DNA of 64,000 nucleotides, taken from positions 3,363,165 to 3,427,164 of the forward strand of contig OY811990.1 in the NCBI GenBank assembly GCA_963681505.1. Reading direction: 5' to 3'. This DNA comes from Eunapius fragilis (taxonomy: Eukaryota; Porifera; Demospongiae; Spongillida; Spongillidae). The notes below the pieces were generated by a model that saw only the letters and a program-made list of their open reading frames with translations, did not search any database and was not told where the DNA came from. A program made the translations under genes and the position numbers. Positions 1-13,512 of the stretch are shown one piece after another (within the stretch, counting starts at the first letter, position 1; every line of letters starts with the position of its first letter).

Positions 1-21
1 CCCCTCCCCAATCCTCTGTGC

Positions 22-85
<64 letters not shown>

Positions 86-512
86 TAAATTTACATGTGT
101 ATAGATAACAAAGTGTATACTTTTGATTTGCTGAAATTAATTTAGGCCCAAAATGGGGAGTGTTTTCTCATGTGATGCTTATCTTTGAGGTCTGTTTGTA
201 AGGGCTATAGTTAATGTAGGCCAAGGTCAGTAGGCATTCCTATTCTGATATTGAAGAGCATAAAAGGGCTAGCCCCCACCCTGTGTGTGTGTGTGTGTGT
301 GTGTGTGGGATGCATGTACATTTGTCTAGAGAACCAAGTGAAGTATGATACATGCATGCTTACTTTCGAGTTGCTGAAACCTCAAATTAATTTAGGCCCA
401 ACAGGGGAGTCTTGCTCCCATGTGATGCTTATCTTTGAGGTCTGGTTATTAAGCATTCCTATTCTTATATTGAAGAGCACAGTTCTATTGCCCCTCCCCA
501 ACCCTCTGTGCT

Positions 513-544
<32 letters not shown>

Positions 545-743
545 TGTGTGATAAATTTACATGTGTATAGATAACACATTTGATTTTCTGAAACCTCAAA
601 TTAATTTATGCCCAAAAGGGGGAGTGTTTTCCCATGTGATGCTTATCTTTGAGGTCTGTTTGTAAGGGCTATAGTTAATGTAGGCCAAGGTCAGTAGGCA
701 TTCCTATTCTGATATTGAAGAGCATAAAAGGGCTAGCTCCCAC

Positions 744-783
<40 letters not shown>

Positions 784-1004
784 ATGCATGTACATTTGTC
801 TAGAGAACCAAGTGAAGTATGTGAAACCTCAACATTAATTTAGGCCCAAAAGTGTTTTTCCCATGTGATGCCTACCTTGAGGTCTGGTTTGTAAGCACTG
901 TAGTTAATGAAGGCCAAGGTCAGTAGGCATTCCTATTCTGAGATTGAAGAGCATAAAAGGGCTAGCCCCACCCACCCTGTGTGTGTGTGTGTGTGTGTGT
1001 GTAT
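1..1004. repeat. TG-rich higher-order tandem array
   Basis: Two kinds of subunit alternate. One starts with a C-rich stretch (CCCCTCCCCAAYCCTCTGTG) and runs into a (TG)n tract; the other ends in GGGCTAGCCCCCACCC and also runs into (TG)n. The pair recurs with a period of about 490 bp (start of the first kind at 1 and again near 491), and a last copy of the second kind begins near 944. TG tracts lie near 24-84, 282-307, 513-550, 747-782 and 979-1004. No gene is visible. Confidence 0.85.
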
Positions 1005-1017
1005 GTGAAGCACGTTT

Positions 1018-1122
1018 TGTGGGTTCGAATCCTGGTGTGGTCAAATTTTTTTCTTTTTTTTCTCTTCGAATGCAACGGTGGAGACACTTATTTTGGGTTC
1101 GAATCCTGGTGAGGTCGAATTT
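1018..1122 (+). repeat. Two tRNA-like T-arm (B-box) fragments
   Basis: The string GGGTTCGAATCCTGGTG occurs twice, near 1020-1036 and 1094-1110, each followed by a T-rich stretch. GGTTCGAATCC is the T-loop and RNA polymerase III B-box consensus. No D-arm, anticodon arm or paired acceptor stem is evident upstream, so these look like 3' tRNA-derived fragments or remnants of a tRNA-derived SINE, duplicated in tandem. They are unlikely to be functional tRNA genes. Confidence 0.35.
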
Positions 1123-4033
1123 TTCCCTTCATCCTTTTTTTTTTCTTCTTAGCAATTCTATCAAATGATGTTGTCTGTGTTATAGTATTAACTTTTATTC
1201 ATGGGATTTTTTTTTTAGCTTGCATGGCAGTCAATGATATACCCTATACGGGCGGCTGTAATTTCGTCACGCTGACGAGGGGGAGGGGGGTATCAGCCAG
1301 TGTGACGATGTATATATTAAGCATACATCAGTATGGGATAATGTGTGACGAGGGGAGGGGGGGGGTCCATATTGGTCAAAAATAGCATGACGTAATTTAT
1401 GAACGGCCCCATAGGCACGCAATTGTTACGTTTAACAGCTGTTACGCATTGTAATTAGTTTGCAGTTAGGCGTTAAAATTTGGCCTGAGTCGCCTGACGT
1501 AGAGTGCAACTGCTTCAATAGGGATATATACTGCAAGCAAAGCTGCAACAAGCAAACTAGTTTTTTATAAACCCGTGACCCATGTATAACTTGCATACCA
1601 TGTATTCGATTATTTTGCTCTTTGTTGCTATCTAACTAGAATGCAATGACAGTAATTTTAAAACTGTTTGCTTTAAGTGAACAGAAAAGCTTGTGTTTTT
1701 ACTTGTTCTTAGGCCAATTCTTGTTGGGAGAGTATAAATCGGGGTAGGAATGGTTTTGAAGTGCGCACATTATGCCAATTGCTTTTGAATTACCTGGAAG
1801 GACATCTCCAGGTGTCAGATATATGAATAAAGCATGATACTGATGTAGTGATCATTACGTAGTATGGAATGTTATTTTTAAGAGTTCCCAAAAAATGGGA
1901 TTTTTTCATGCATAGAGTATCTGTGTTGCTGCAGCATTGTGTTGTGTGTCAAGTGATGGTGTAACCCAAACTTTGCCTAGTTGGAATTAATTGTCAGCAT
2001 ATTCTAGCTGAGTATTTTTTTGTTCAAGATGGTAGAAGCAGGATGCTTTAGCAATAGCTGCAGCCAGTATTGTGTAGTTAAGCACTTGCATGTTCTTTAT
2101 CTGAGATAATGTGATGTTTAATTCCCATTGCAACTGAACTGTTTAAATAGTGAAATTGCCTTTCTTTGTTAGCTGTCTTACATTATGTTTAGATCTGCCT
2201 TCTTGATGGTACATGGTTCTTCATACATGGATGTCAGTTTTACCTTCACATACATATTCTGTCTGATTTTAAGCACATTACTAGATGTATAGAACCATGG
2301 TAAATGTGGGTACCACACACTATCTATGTCAACAATATGCAATCTATGCCCTAAGTGCGGTAAGCAGGCAGGGAACAAACGTGTCACTCTTAACAAGGAC
2401 AGAATGTACACACATACCGTCGATATAAGACCAGTCTAATTGTTTATACCGGTATAGTTTTCAGCCAACAAATTGTTTTAAGACCGCCGTACTTTTGAAC
2501 ATGTGGGCCTTGCAAAGACTGAACCCGGAGATGGTCACGAGCCATTCTGGCGGCGTTACACTCATAAGACAGTGTGGGCAGGCTTAAAAGCAGTTCCAGC
2601 TATCCTTCCCACCAATGTCAGCGTTGCAGGAGCACTTTTAGGACGGAACAGCGTGTACTAGTCGATAGCAACGAACAAGAGCTCGGACGAGGAAAATTTG
2701 TGATTCTAAATTTTTTTTTTAAGTGGACTTAGCAGTCTCTTTTTTGTTGTTTTGCTACTACAGTACTATTCTCCAATACTGCTAGTACAAAAAAATAATG
2801 AGAACTGTAATTGAAAATTTGAAACCAATTATTAAGACCGGTGATGTTTTATGAAAAACCAATTACCTGAAGATGGGAATTATTTTAGCATAGCGAATTA
2901 TAAGACCATGGTCTTTTATGTGGAAAGAGACCTACAAATATACCACACATGCACACACACCCTTAGCACTAACACTATAATAATTTATGTAGGCACACTG
3001 TTTCTAAAGAGCTAGTGCTTATCTGTCTCATGGGTGGGTAGACATCCCACCTTCTGTTCTTTGTAGATGAAGTGATTTCAGAATAACAAAGTATATTGCA
3101 CACTTTTTCCTATAATTGTGCAGTACATAGCTCCCTTCTTCTGGTACTGTCCTATCTTTGTATGCTTTTAGACACATTGCGTGTTTGTATTGGTTGCATG
3201 CATAACTGTCATGAGTATTTGGTTTACCATTGATCTTTGTAACCACCATGTGCTTCTCATTACGCAATCATTATTTTTCATACATAGAGTACATGTAGGT
3301 ATGTGTCTTGCAGCTTCTGTATATGTGTTTGAATTGTGTGTGTCAAGTAGCCTATTTAGAATTGTCAGATCGTCTACATATAGCTGTAGTTTCACAATGT
3401 AGAAGCAGGCTCCTTTCCTTGCCCTCTACGCACTTCTGTTCCTTTACAATTATATGACATAGCATTGATTGTGCACATCAGCAAACTTACATGTAGTACC
3501 ACAACCTAAAAATACATTAGAAACAAACTACTATACACAAACACCTACTTGCTTTGTTAGAAAAAGAGCCATAGATGTAGCAGAATATGGGGCAGTGAAA
3601 GAGAAAATTGGGCGTGTGCCAAAAAAAAATTCAAGCTTTAAAATTTAACAGTTTTGGATACAGGATAACGCTCTCTACAAAACACTTCTTACCCATCCAA
3701 AATTGAATAGTGTATCATTGAGCTACAAAGTGCTGATTTTTAAATTAACATATATATCAATGGCAACCATTACTTTCTTTTGGTTATCTCAAAATTCTAC
3801 ATAAACCCAAATTTCTCTTGCACTGCCCCATATGTTTAATTTCAAACTGTTTATTTAGGTTGTTTATCCAGGCTTGTTTTTCTAACCCATGTACTGTATT
3901 TTTTACATGTGTAGACAAATCAAACAACTACTACTGTGGAATTGTGACCACACATAGTGACATGTTTCTTTGGCAACATTTTTTGGTCATGTTCGTATGA
4001 GTTTTGTTATACTTGTTTCAAATTTCAGGTGAA
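1123..4033. other. Non-coding stretch, no supported gene
   Basis: AT-rich sequence with short open frames lacking codon-like composition. A G-rich motif containing TGACGAGGGG recurs near 1273-1295 and 1346-1364. An upstream, possibly non-coding, exon of the integrase-core gene could lie here, because the exon at 4029 has a good acceptor before its first ATG, but I could not identify it. Confidence 0.5.
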
Positions 4034-7000
4034 ATGTGCTCACCACAGTCTGCTCTTAGAGATACTATGTTGAGAATTGCAGGAGTGATTACAGGACTGC
4101 TTTTGCAAAATGAGGGGTCTGAAATGCTTGATGGACTGATTTTTCAATGTGAATTAATGTACAGGTAATATTTGTTTTGTCACATAGTTGTTGCCAGAGC
4201 CTACAATGTCTGTTGTGTAGAATGTTGCCACTGCCTAAAATGCCTGTTATGTAGAATGTTGCCACAACCTGTTGTGTAGTAGTCTGCAAATCAAGGATAC
4301 ATCACTAGCTGATACTGGGTACCAATTAGAGTACAAAGTGAGTATAGGTCGGTTTTGTATAGCCCCCAGTGTGTACTAAATAGCTGGGATGCATGACTTT
4401 AGCTGACAGTTAGACTTTATTAGAGTAAAGTGAGGTTCAGCCAATACAGAATGCCAGTCTGGACTAATTGGCAGGACTTGAGCCTATAATGGGATTGGGA
4501 TGGTGATTGTAAGTATTAAAAGCCATGATAACACAATTGCATTATTTTTACATAAAAATCAATATAGAGTTGCATTACCCTTTAGTTACATAGCCTTAGA
4601 ATTACTTTCTATATGTGTCTGATGTATTTCACGCAAACGTGTGGTGTCACTGTACTCCAGAATGCCTTGATTCAATTTATTTGCTCCTCTTTGCTCTTTG
4701 GCTTCATCTTGTGCCACAAATTCTCAATATGGGTTAGGTCTAGTGACTCAGCAGGGGTTCTCTAGCAGTTCATATGCTTTTCCTTCAAGAACTGTTGTGC
4801 TAGTCATTAAACGATGTGTTGCTATGAACATGAGGATGGTAAGGATGGGAACTTTTGTTAAATGAATGACAGCAATGCTGTATCTCAGAGTTTGCATACA
4901 GTGGGATTCCACAGTTGTGGAGGATCTTTAGGTCTTTAGTTTACAGTAAAACAACGATAACCATGTTTGCCATTATTTTGATACATTCATGGCATTACCT
5001 AGGCTTTCATTTAGGGGTTGGCCAATCTTTCAGCAGCAAATTCTTAGATAGTCTCAACTTGAATAGAAGACTCATGTGTTCATATAACGTCGTGGAAGCT
5101 ATTCTGCTGATACTCCTTGGTATAATTTAAAGTGGTTCATTTTGTTTCCCTCTGTCTCTAGACAGACCAAGACACCCGTCAACTATAACTCTTCTTTGGT
5201 GATAGGACAATGTACCTGATTGTTTGACAATAACCACTGCCTCGAAATATCCATCCTAGCGCTCTGAATGGGGAGAGGTCTTAGAGCATGAACCTATTAA
5301 GAAATAACCTTATAATTACACACCTCGCTGAGCCAAAAGTTTGCAAAGCTGAGTTGCAGTTGTTTCATTTGAGCCTCCACTATCCGTAGTGGCACGAGAT
5401 CGCTTATGTGATGTGATAATGGCTTTGCTTATATTGACTGTTCTATTTGTGAGAGAGAATGGACTCAGGTAGTTTGCATTGTAACAGTTCAAAAGGTGAT
5501 TTCTCATCACAGATTCATCACACTTGAGTTTTGAAACATCATCACCTCTTGCAGCATGGTACACATAAGCTATTGCACAGTTCATAGAACTACAATATCT
5601 AAATGCTTTATTGATAAGGGAAAGAGTGATGCACATTTTAACAAGTAAATAAAAACAAAAGTTTGTGGGATATAGGTTTTGCAGGCAAGTCGTATACTGG
5701 TGTAAAAAGCAAGGAAACAAGTTTTATCAGAAGGGAGAATATAATAGTCCTATATTTAGCACACTTCGACTAAGGCATATGCTGTTTCTGTGCTAAATAT
5801 AGGACTATTACATTTTCCCTTCTGATAAAACTTGTTTCCTTGCTTTGTACACCAGTATACAACTTGCCTGCAAAACCTATATCCCACCAACTTTCTCAGA
5901 GAGAATGTTTATATGTACTTGTTTCCTTGATTTTTTTAACACCCAAATCACTGTTGCATCGCAGGTTTCCCCCCTTTCATTTAACCGATTTAATTCAATC
6001 CAGACGTATTGTGAAAATTTTCTAGGTACTTTTGCTTAATTAGAATTGATAATACCGTATGTAGGCTTTTAGGCTTTTGTGTAGCGAGTCCTCCAGCAAA
6101 TTCTAAAGCTATTGGTGCAATTTTCATTGCTTAAAAGTGTTCCTGTCCCGAGTTATGAGTTCTCAAGAAGAAGCAGAAGAAGAAGCAGACGACCCGCCCA
6201 TTATTTTTGGAAGGGGAACGAGGACAGCAGTATTTTTCGTTCTCGACAACCACGCGGTTCTATGACGTGAAAAAAAAAACGAAACTACTCAGTTTTTACT
6301 TCTAGATCGATTTCTGCAACAAGTTAGACGATCCGATCGTCGGGAGTGAAGCTACGGTAGGGTCGCGGGATTTTAATTGAATTCATAGTCGGGGTCAAAA
6401 CCTATATGGAAGTTTCTATCGAGACTTCCGATAGCATGACATAAAAGTTATTCATTACTGTCTCCTATCGTGGTTTCAAATTCAAAACCCTGAAAATGTG
6501 GAAAATATTGCTTTATTAAGAGATGAGCATCTGTCATGTGGGTATCTTGAAGCATTTCATCTTTTGCAGATCTTGTACATCACTTGGTCTTCGACCAAGG
6601 CTTATAAAACAAGTTAACAGCAACCTACATACATATTGTTTGCAGGTATACATGTATCTCTATGCAATGAAATAACTTACTGGCACTTTTAACACATGAT
6701 CCTTTAGAAATTAAATGTGTATGATACAACAGAACAATGAAATATCCATGGCAATAGATTATGTAAGCAAGTATCCCAACGTTTGTCTTAATTATCTTTA
6801 TGGACTACCATACAGGATCTGCAAAACCAGTTTTTTGTCTTTGGTTGGGATTTCAGAGCCACACACTGCGTGACAATGACGGTGATGCCAGAAAAGGCAT
6901 GCGTCCCAGCATATTGATGGATGCTCATCTGCATTTTGATGACAGCTCTGGCAGAAGAATGCATCAACTCGTTTTTGTTTATCGTCTGCCAAGCTGCGTA

Positions 7001-10000
7001 ACTGCCAACACTCTGGTCCAACATAGCATCACTTATTATTTCAGGACAGTCCTTTTATTTATCTTTTTTGGACCAACTCATTACTATGGAGAAGTGCCAC
7101 AACATCCATCTTTACTAACCACTTCAGCATAACTAAACAGATAGAAAAAAATTAGGGTCATTGTATTTAAAACTAAAAAATCTTAGTATCAGCTAGTTCT
7201 GGGAACTACAGAAGGTTAAATGACCAGATGCCATTTTTAATTTCTTCATGGTTGATTTTAGCACTAATTGCAAGTAAGTGTTGTTTGGATATGTATCAAG
7301 GGTATTACGTAATAATGTCCCAACTATCACAACAGTAACAGATGGTGTTGGTAATTAGATTTTAAATCGAATTGTGCATTTATTGGAAAACTGCTACGTC
7401 TAGTAATGGGATCGTGGCTTAGGTAAGCGTGCTCGTTAATACTGTCATAAGTGCTTAAAGCTCAACATTTCTTTTTCTTTTCATTGGAAGACCAGCGTTT
7501 AAGAACCGGCAGCCTCTGCTCCGGGACCTATTGAGGCCAGTTCATGAAGGTTGAGGTTGTTTAAAGCATCATGCGATAATCTTTGCTACCCAAAAATGAT
7601 TGATAGTGTATTTTTTTCTTGTTTTATATTGCGTGAATGTTTTAAACGCAATTGTCTTGGAGATGACACTTCTAATATGTGATTTTGATAGGACTTTCCA
7701 TGGTGCAGCTATATTTGAGACTTTGAAGACGTTCTAATGTACTTTCATGTAGAATCACTTGTTCCATTCCTATATGTGCATAAGAGACAGCCATTCGTCA
7801 TCCCCTATATAAGCACAGTAGGGACATCATTTGGGGCTAAAAGTTCAAATGCATTCTTCATGAACAGCTTACTGGGACTAGAAATACAAAAGTAAGGATT
7901 TTTAATAGTAGGATCCTTCCTGGGCAGCGTTTGGACGCCTTGACTTGACCACCTTTAGTTAGCTGATCACACCCCCAATCATCTATGCATAAAAATATAT
8001 AGTCAATACTTCTTATTATTATAAGTTGCTTGTTACATGTAGTAAGTGCTTGGTGGAGGATAGGCCAATAATTCTCACAGTATTAATTTAAGCAGCAATC
8101 AGTTCCTCAGTTTGTATGCGCCTATTAGAACTTTGTTAAAAGCAAACTACACTAGACCGGTAAACCCTGGCACAAACTCACAATGGTCGTACCTTTTTCT
8201 TCTGCCTTGCTATGGTAGATGTTGTATATTTCACCTCCCTTTGGGTATACTGGTGGAAGGGTTGATATTAAATCTGCAGGAGGCTCTAGCAATAAAGATG
8301 CAACTTGCGAAGTTTGAAGAGACGAACAAGATACACAGAACATGACCAAAGCCATTGAGTACTCCACACGCGTTGTAACCTGCATTCATTTTTAGCCAAG
8401 CAGTTCAAAGTTCACAGAAAAAGGTACACGTTTTTCTGAAACGTTTTCTAACTCAAAAAATGCTTACCGTTGTAAGATGTGTGGGTTTTGTTAACTTTAT
8501 AAATGTGTAACTCTATACAAGCTTTGAAAACAGCACTGACACTAATGTCGATCTATGTGGCCGCATACTCAGACCCATGTAATAATCCACTGTTCATACA
8601 TGTATCGAAACATGAAATTAGTCCGCGCGTGTGGTATTCTTCTGTCATATACAATTGTGCATTCACAGTTATGCACATCACAATATCTACATGTAATCAT
8701 TGCTGTTCAAATGCTACTGGTCTGGTACTCGCCTGATGAGTTCTGGCTTATTTCTCTTTTGATGTGGTGGTGGCTGACGTACACCTCCAGTTCTTTCTTC
8801 CACTTGGAGAGATCTTTCTCCATATCTAAATTCTAAAAGCCTATCTTTGCCTTCCTGAGCTCCCTTCATCACCGTGAGGCCTTGCACGCTTACCATTAGA
8901 TGTTGAAGCAACAGATTTCCGACCAGTACTTTGGTACACGCCTCTTTTTTATCCTGCCAGTGGAAGCTCCTCCACCATGTCTTTTTCAATTACACCTTCC
9001 TCCATTATACTCTCAACTTCTTCTGCCTGCTCATCGTCCAGTTCCTTCCTCTGCATCTTCTTTATTATCAGCTGTGAAGTCAATCTCCACACACAATAGA
9101 CTTGTTGTCTAAGAGCCCTTAACAGCCTCCCTAGTAAATGGCTTGACATACACTCCAGTACCCAACCACAACATTCCCTTCTTGCCATAGTAAGAGCTAG
9201 TTTCCACCCTGACCGAACCCCTTTGCAAGGAACTTCTGCTTGCAATAAAAACTATTTTTAAGCTGTGCTGGAGTCCGTTTGTGCTACAGCCAGCGTCATA
9301 TGGTGTGCTTGCTGGGCAGCTAGCATGGCATGTGCAATGTAATGATAGGAGCGATGCTCACACTGGTATATAGTGTGAACACATTGGTAATCTCAGCCTG
9401 CGTGTTTGGGTATTCACCTAGCTTGGCTAGGGCTACAGACCTAAGCTTATCGTAGACATGAAGGTGCATAGGCACTCCAAATGACCACCTGGTTTAGGAT
9501 TCCTGTTAGGTCTACAATCAGATGCTAGGTCCAGTGAAAAGACTGGAGGGTGTAGTAGCACAATCAATCATTGTCAGTTCCACCACTAATCTCATTGCCT
9601 GTGCACATACTTGGAGCTGTGTTCATGCAGTATCCACTAATTCATCTTGTGTGGCTGACGTGTCAAACAGATCAGGTTGTGACAGCAAGTCTTCCATACA
9701 GTCTGCACCACTCAGCTTCGTGGTCCTAAGGCTGGTGAAATTGCTCAGTCATTGCTTCTGATGATGCTTCTGCTCCATTTCCTTGCATGTACTGCATACC
9801 TATAGCTCAAGAATGTGAACCACTCGAAGCGAAGATGATGCAATTCATTGCACAAAGTATCATCTAATATCAGACATGGGTGCAAGTACATCATTGACTC
9901 TATCAATGATTTTAAAATTGTCTGTTGAAGTTTACCTTGATGTAATCCACCGCAGTACGTACCTCTTATTGGTTTCCACCACTAATGTGCTTGACAATGG

Positions 10001-12733
10001 TGTAGAACTATGTCTGGCCGATGGGTGACTTCCAGGCATTGCTTCCCTCTGATTCAAAAGATAGCCCAGCTGCAACATCATACTTGAGGACCAGTAACCT
10101 CATTGCAAAAGTGTAATCCAACCCCTTCCACCATTACTTCCTGTTAGGAGAGTGCTTTTTGGATTGCCAGGCAAGACAAATGATATTGTCATCACTAGAT
10201 AAAGCCTACAGCAAAGGTGACAAAATTCCTTCGCACATGTGATTGAATCTGGCCATACTCCTGAATAACATAAATTTGTTTTTATTTTTATAGTTCCTTT
10301 TTGCTTGAGTGATGCCATATTATTTATTAATTTACGAATAATTTATTACAACAAGTTGGAATACACAAAACAATAGCTCAGATATAGATTAAGTCAACAA
10401 ACTAAACAAAACTCTAAATTTTCGACACTGGTACCTTAGCAATATTTCTTCCTGTACCATGATACTTACAAAACATGTATTAGCATACCAAAAATTATTT
10501 CATGCTTTTGTGCAAAAGTTTGGCATTTTATGTTAACTCTGTTACAACAACTACGATATTGTGTACTGTGTGCAACTATGTTGAGGTTGCAATTATAGTT
10601 CTTTGATTTCTATTTCTTTAGTTCACTGTGGTAAACATTTTTGCCGGCCAGCACTCTGAAGGCATGTAATCACCACCATGACCACCACCATCTCAGCCAC
10701 TGTTCCCCCCCCCCCGATCCCCATTATGTTTTATTGGTCAAATGTATATTGTAGTTATGCTTACGTGCACTATGAACATGCTTCTTGTTTCACAGGTGTC
10801 TATTAGCAGCTAATAATAATGCTGCAGCTGATCTTGTTGCAGAGGCTCTGGCTCTGTTAAATGCTGCACAGAACGATGCGGAAACCAATCATAACATTCC
10901 ATTACAGAGAAATGGGGCACCTGGACGACCAAAATATGTAATTGATTCAGTTCAGCTAGAAAACATGCTGATGCTGCACTTCAAAGTTCCTCAAATAGCA
11001 ATGTTGTTTGGAGTGTCGGTACGCACAATTAGGAGAAGAATGAATGAGATCAGGCTCCATGTTTCTGACTTATACTCTCCAATATGTGATGATGAGTTAG
11101 ATGCTGTTGTCAGTGATATTATTCAGCGCTTTCCTAATTGTGGGTACCGATTGATGGAAGGTCATTTGAGAAGCTTAAACATTCGCGTACAGCAACAAAG
11201 AATAAGGGATTCTTTCCATCGAATTGCACCTGAAAGCATTGCTGTACGATGGAACGAAACAATTGTTCGCCGTGCCTATTGTGTTAGTTCCCCACTGGCA
11301 CTGTGGCATATTGATGGAAACCATAAACTAATAAGGTATGTTTATGTATACTGGAGTATGTGCAACTCCAGTTTTGTGAGAATTGAACAGTTTAAAACAT
11401 TTCAGACAGCATTGTTGGAACAATCCCAATTAATTTTCATTTTCTGTGCTGTTGTACAATTGGTGGGTTTTACTAAATTTACTTCTAAACTTATAGTTCA
11501 GGGATTTAACATCTATTCTCTTACCCAGCTCCTTCTATACATCATTGTTTAACCAGTCTTATAATTTTGCCATAAAGCATGTAAGTCACAAAAATGTCAT
11601 TTTAATGGAATTTAGGTTTATGAATAGAAATACAGCCTGAGTCATAGACTAGCACTATGCACAATCTCAACTTGACAAGCTTTAGGGATTATAAAAATTT
11701 CTTTTTACATGTGACTGAGGGATTATATTGCTTGGTTTTGGTGGTGATTTCCTTTGACACATGTATTTGACCTTTAATTAGATGGAGGCTTGTCATACAT
11801 GGGGGAATTGATGGATACAGTCGGATTCCAGTATATCTTCATTGTAGTGATAACAATGAATCTCAGACTGTACTAAGCCTTTTTTTGCAAGCGGTTCAGC
11901 AGTATGGTTTACCACTTCGCGTCAGATCTGATAAGGGTGGGGAAAATGTAAAAGTTTCGTGGTACATGCTAACCCATCCACAACGTGGGCCAAATCGAGG
12001 TTCAATGTTGGTTGGAAGAAGTGTGCATAATCAGCGTATAGAGCGTCTATGGAGGGATGTCTATATTGGTGTAACCAAAATGTACCATGACCTTTTTCTC
12101 TACATGGAAGCTATCAATATTCTAGACCCTACTAGTGAAGCTCATCTCTTCTGTCTCCATTTTGTTTACCTACCACGAATCAATAATCACCTTCACCAGT
12201 GGAAAGGAGCCTGGATCCAACACCCCTTACGTACTGCTGGCAATTTAAGTCCATTGCAACTGTGGATGGAAGGGACGTATCAACAAGGGCAAGAACATAA
12301 TTCTCATGTTGATGAGGTTAGTTATATAATCACTTGTTATTCATGCATTTTTTACCATCTACAGTTGTTTGAATGTTCACTTAGAAATTAACAATATATA
12401 GAATGTTTGTTAATTTTAGTATTGTTTAATAGCCATGTCTTATTAACAACCCTAGGTTAGGTTAATGTGAGGAAAAAATACTTTAGTACTGAATGTATGT
12501 ACAGCATGATGCTTACAGTGCATGGCTTTTCAACACAGCGATTTGGAATTGATTATGGAGGACCCTTGCCTGAAGAAGATGACCGAGAAGATGCAATTGT
12601 GGTTCCTAGAGTTAATCATGGAATATCTAGTTCTGACTACTATGATCTATGTTTAGCAATAGATCCATTACAACACAGTACCAATTATGGCATTGACATC
12701 TATTTACGTGTATTGGATTATGTACTCTCTTAG
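4034..12733 (+). CDS. Integrase-core (DDE) domain protein, four exons
   Basis: Exons 4034-4164 (the exon itself begins at 4029 after an AG), 10796-11335, 11782-12316 and 12539-12733 join in phase (2, 2, 0) to 466 residues ending in TAG. All introns are GT-AG. A helix-turn-helix-like segment ([11 protein letters not shown]) lies near residues 95-125. A retroviral-type integrase core follows with catalytic residues D217 (in HIDGNHK), D274 (in RSDKGGEN) and E311 (in [10 protein letters not shown]), the usual D-D-35-E spacing. Multi-exon proteins of this kind are common in sponge, coral and fish genomes and derive from transposons (family knowledge). The catalytic triad is intact, so it may be a domesticated integrase or a recent element gene; no terminal repeats were found around it. 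The link of the first exon over a 6.6-kb intron rests on phase and splice signals only; the other three exons are firm. The start at 4034 is the first ATG of that exon and could be internal. Confidence 0.72.
5655..5895. repeat. Foldback (inverted) repeat, about 100-bp arms
   Basis: Arms near 5661-5762 and 5790-5893 are almost exact reverse complements around a loop of about 27 bp. Each arm contains GCAAGGAAACAAG or its complement. A related copy, also with an inverted end, lies at 28850-29169, so this is a dispersed MITE-like family. It sits in the first intron of the integrase-core gene. Confidence 0.85.
6788..7024 (-). pseudogene. Broken PHD-type zinc finger
   Basis: Read on the minus strand, one frame gives [15 protein letters not shown] then WDAC and WHHRHC; a second frame continues with [12 protein letters not shown]. 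Together these supply the C-x2-C, C-x2-C, W-x-H-x2-C and final C-x2-C ligand pattern of a PHD finger, but they are split by a frameshift next to HCHAVC. PHD fingers with a terminal [11 protein letters not shown] are frequent in invertebrate transposon-derived proteins (family knowledge). It lies antisense in an intron, and I take it as a transposon relic. Confidence 0.5.
8700..10060 (-). pseudogene. Decayed antisense coding relic, unidentified
   Basis: On the minus strand several stretches have protein-like composition but in changing frames with stops between them: one near 9960-10040, one near 9530-9740 (containing [20 protein letters not shown]), one near 9310-9490 (containing [16 protein letters not shown]) and one at 8949-9245 (containing [18 protein letters not shown]). 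I do not recognise the family. Position and decay suggest a transposon relic in the first intron of the integrase-core gene. Confidence 0.3.
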
Positions 12734-13359
12734 GTATTACCAAAGTACTTTTGTATTCATGTTTGAATGTAATTTTATTGAAGCTTGATGGCATTCATAC
12801 ATGTGTGCACATAAGCAGATGCAGGCACACACACACACGCACGCACACACACAATTAAACACTGTCAGACATCTATAAAGGCTGTTGCAATTTTTCTCAT
12901 AATACGCAACTAATAACATTACATGTAGAGAGCGGAACAGGCACGCGTCATACCTCATGATGCAATCCGCCATAGAAATTTGCAATTGCTCATCGTAGTA
13001 GTGGGTAAATCATTAAAAGCGACCTAAGGGGGCGTGGTATGTTAGATTTCACAACTGTTTGTCGCTAAGTGTACATACAAGCGAGTGTTAGAAGCTCTAT
13101 TACGCTAATAATAACAACCACATTCTGTTGTCTCTTCACATTATTCTGATTTGAACCCTATTTTACGGGGTGGAAGGGGTGGGGGGGGGGGCGTAGAGTG
13201 GCGCTATAGCTCGGGGGAAGGGGGGGGGGGGGGGGGAGAGCCTAGGCCTTCCGGCCCCCCCCTCAAAGGGCCGCCTATGGCCCTATGCTCGCTTCTAGTG
13301 AGCCTCCAAATGTACGTCAAAGAGATCTAATTAAGCGGCGATAGAAATAAAAATGTACG
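12734..13359. other. Intergenic, CA tract and G runs
   Basis: Contains a short (CA)n tract near 12826-12852 and two long G runs near 13180-13190 and 13217-13238, the second followed by CCTAGGCC and C runs. No gene is visible. The G runs could fold into quadruplexes or mark assembly-difficult sites. Confidence 0.6.
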
Positions 13360-13512
13360 TAAACACAATTTTTAAGTGACACAATTTTTAAGTGACACAT
13401 TTTTTTCGTGACACAATTTTTAAGTGACACATTTTTTTCGTGACACAATTTTTAAGTGACACAATTCTTTCGTGACACAATTTTTAAGTGACACAATTTT
13501 TAAGTGGCACAA
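13360..13512. repeat. AT-rich minisatellite, GTGACACAATTTTTAA type
   Basis: Short units of the form GTGACACAATTTTTAA alternate with GTGACACATTTTTTTC. The core GTGACACAATTTT is the reverse complement of the AAAATTGTGTCAC core that opens the next array at 13513, so the two arrays are inverted with respect to each other. Confidence 0.85.

Noticed and set aside
5316-5720. Minus-strand frame of 134 codons
   Set aside because: Its N-terminal part is the foldback repeat arm, the rest lacks any recognised motif or splice support, and it lies in an intron.
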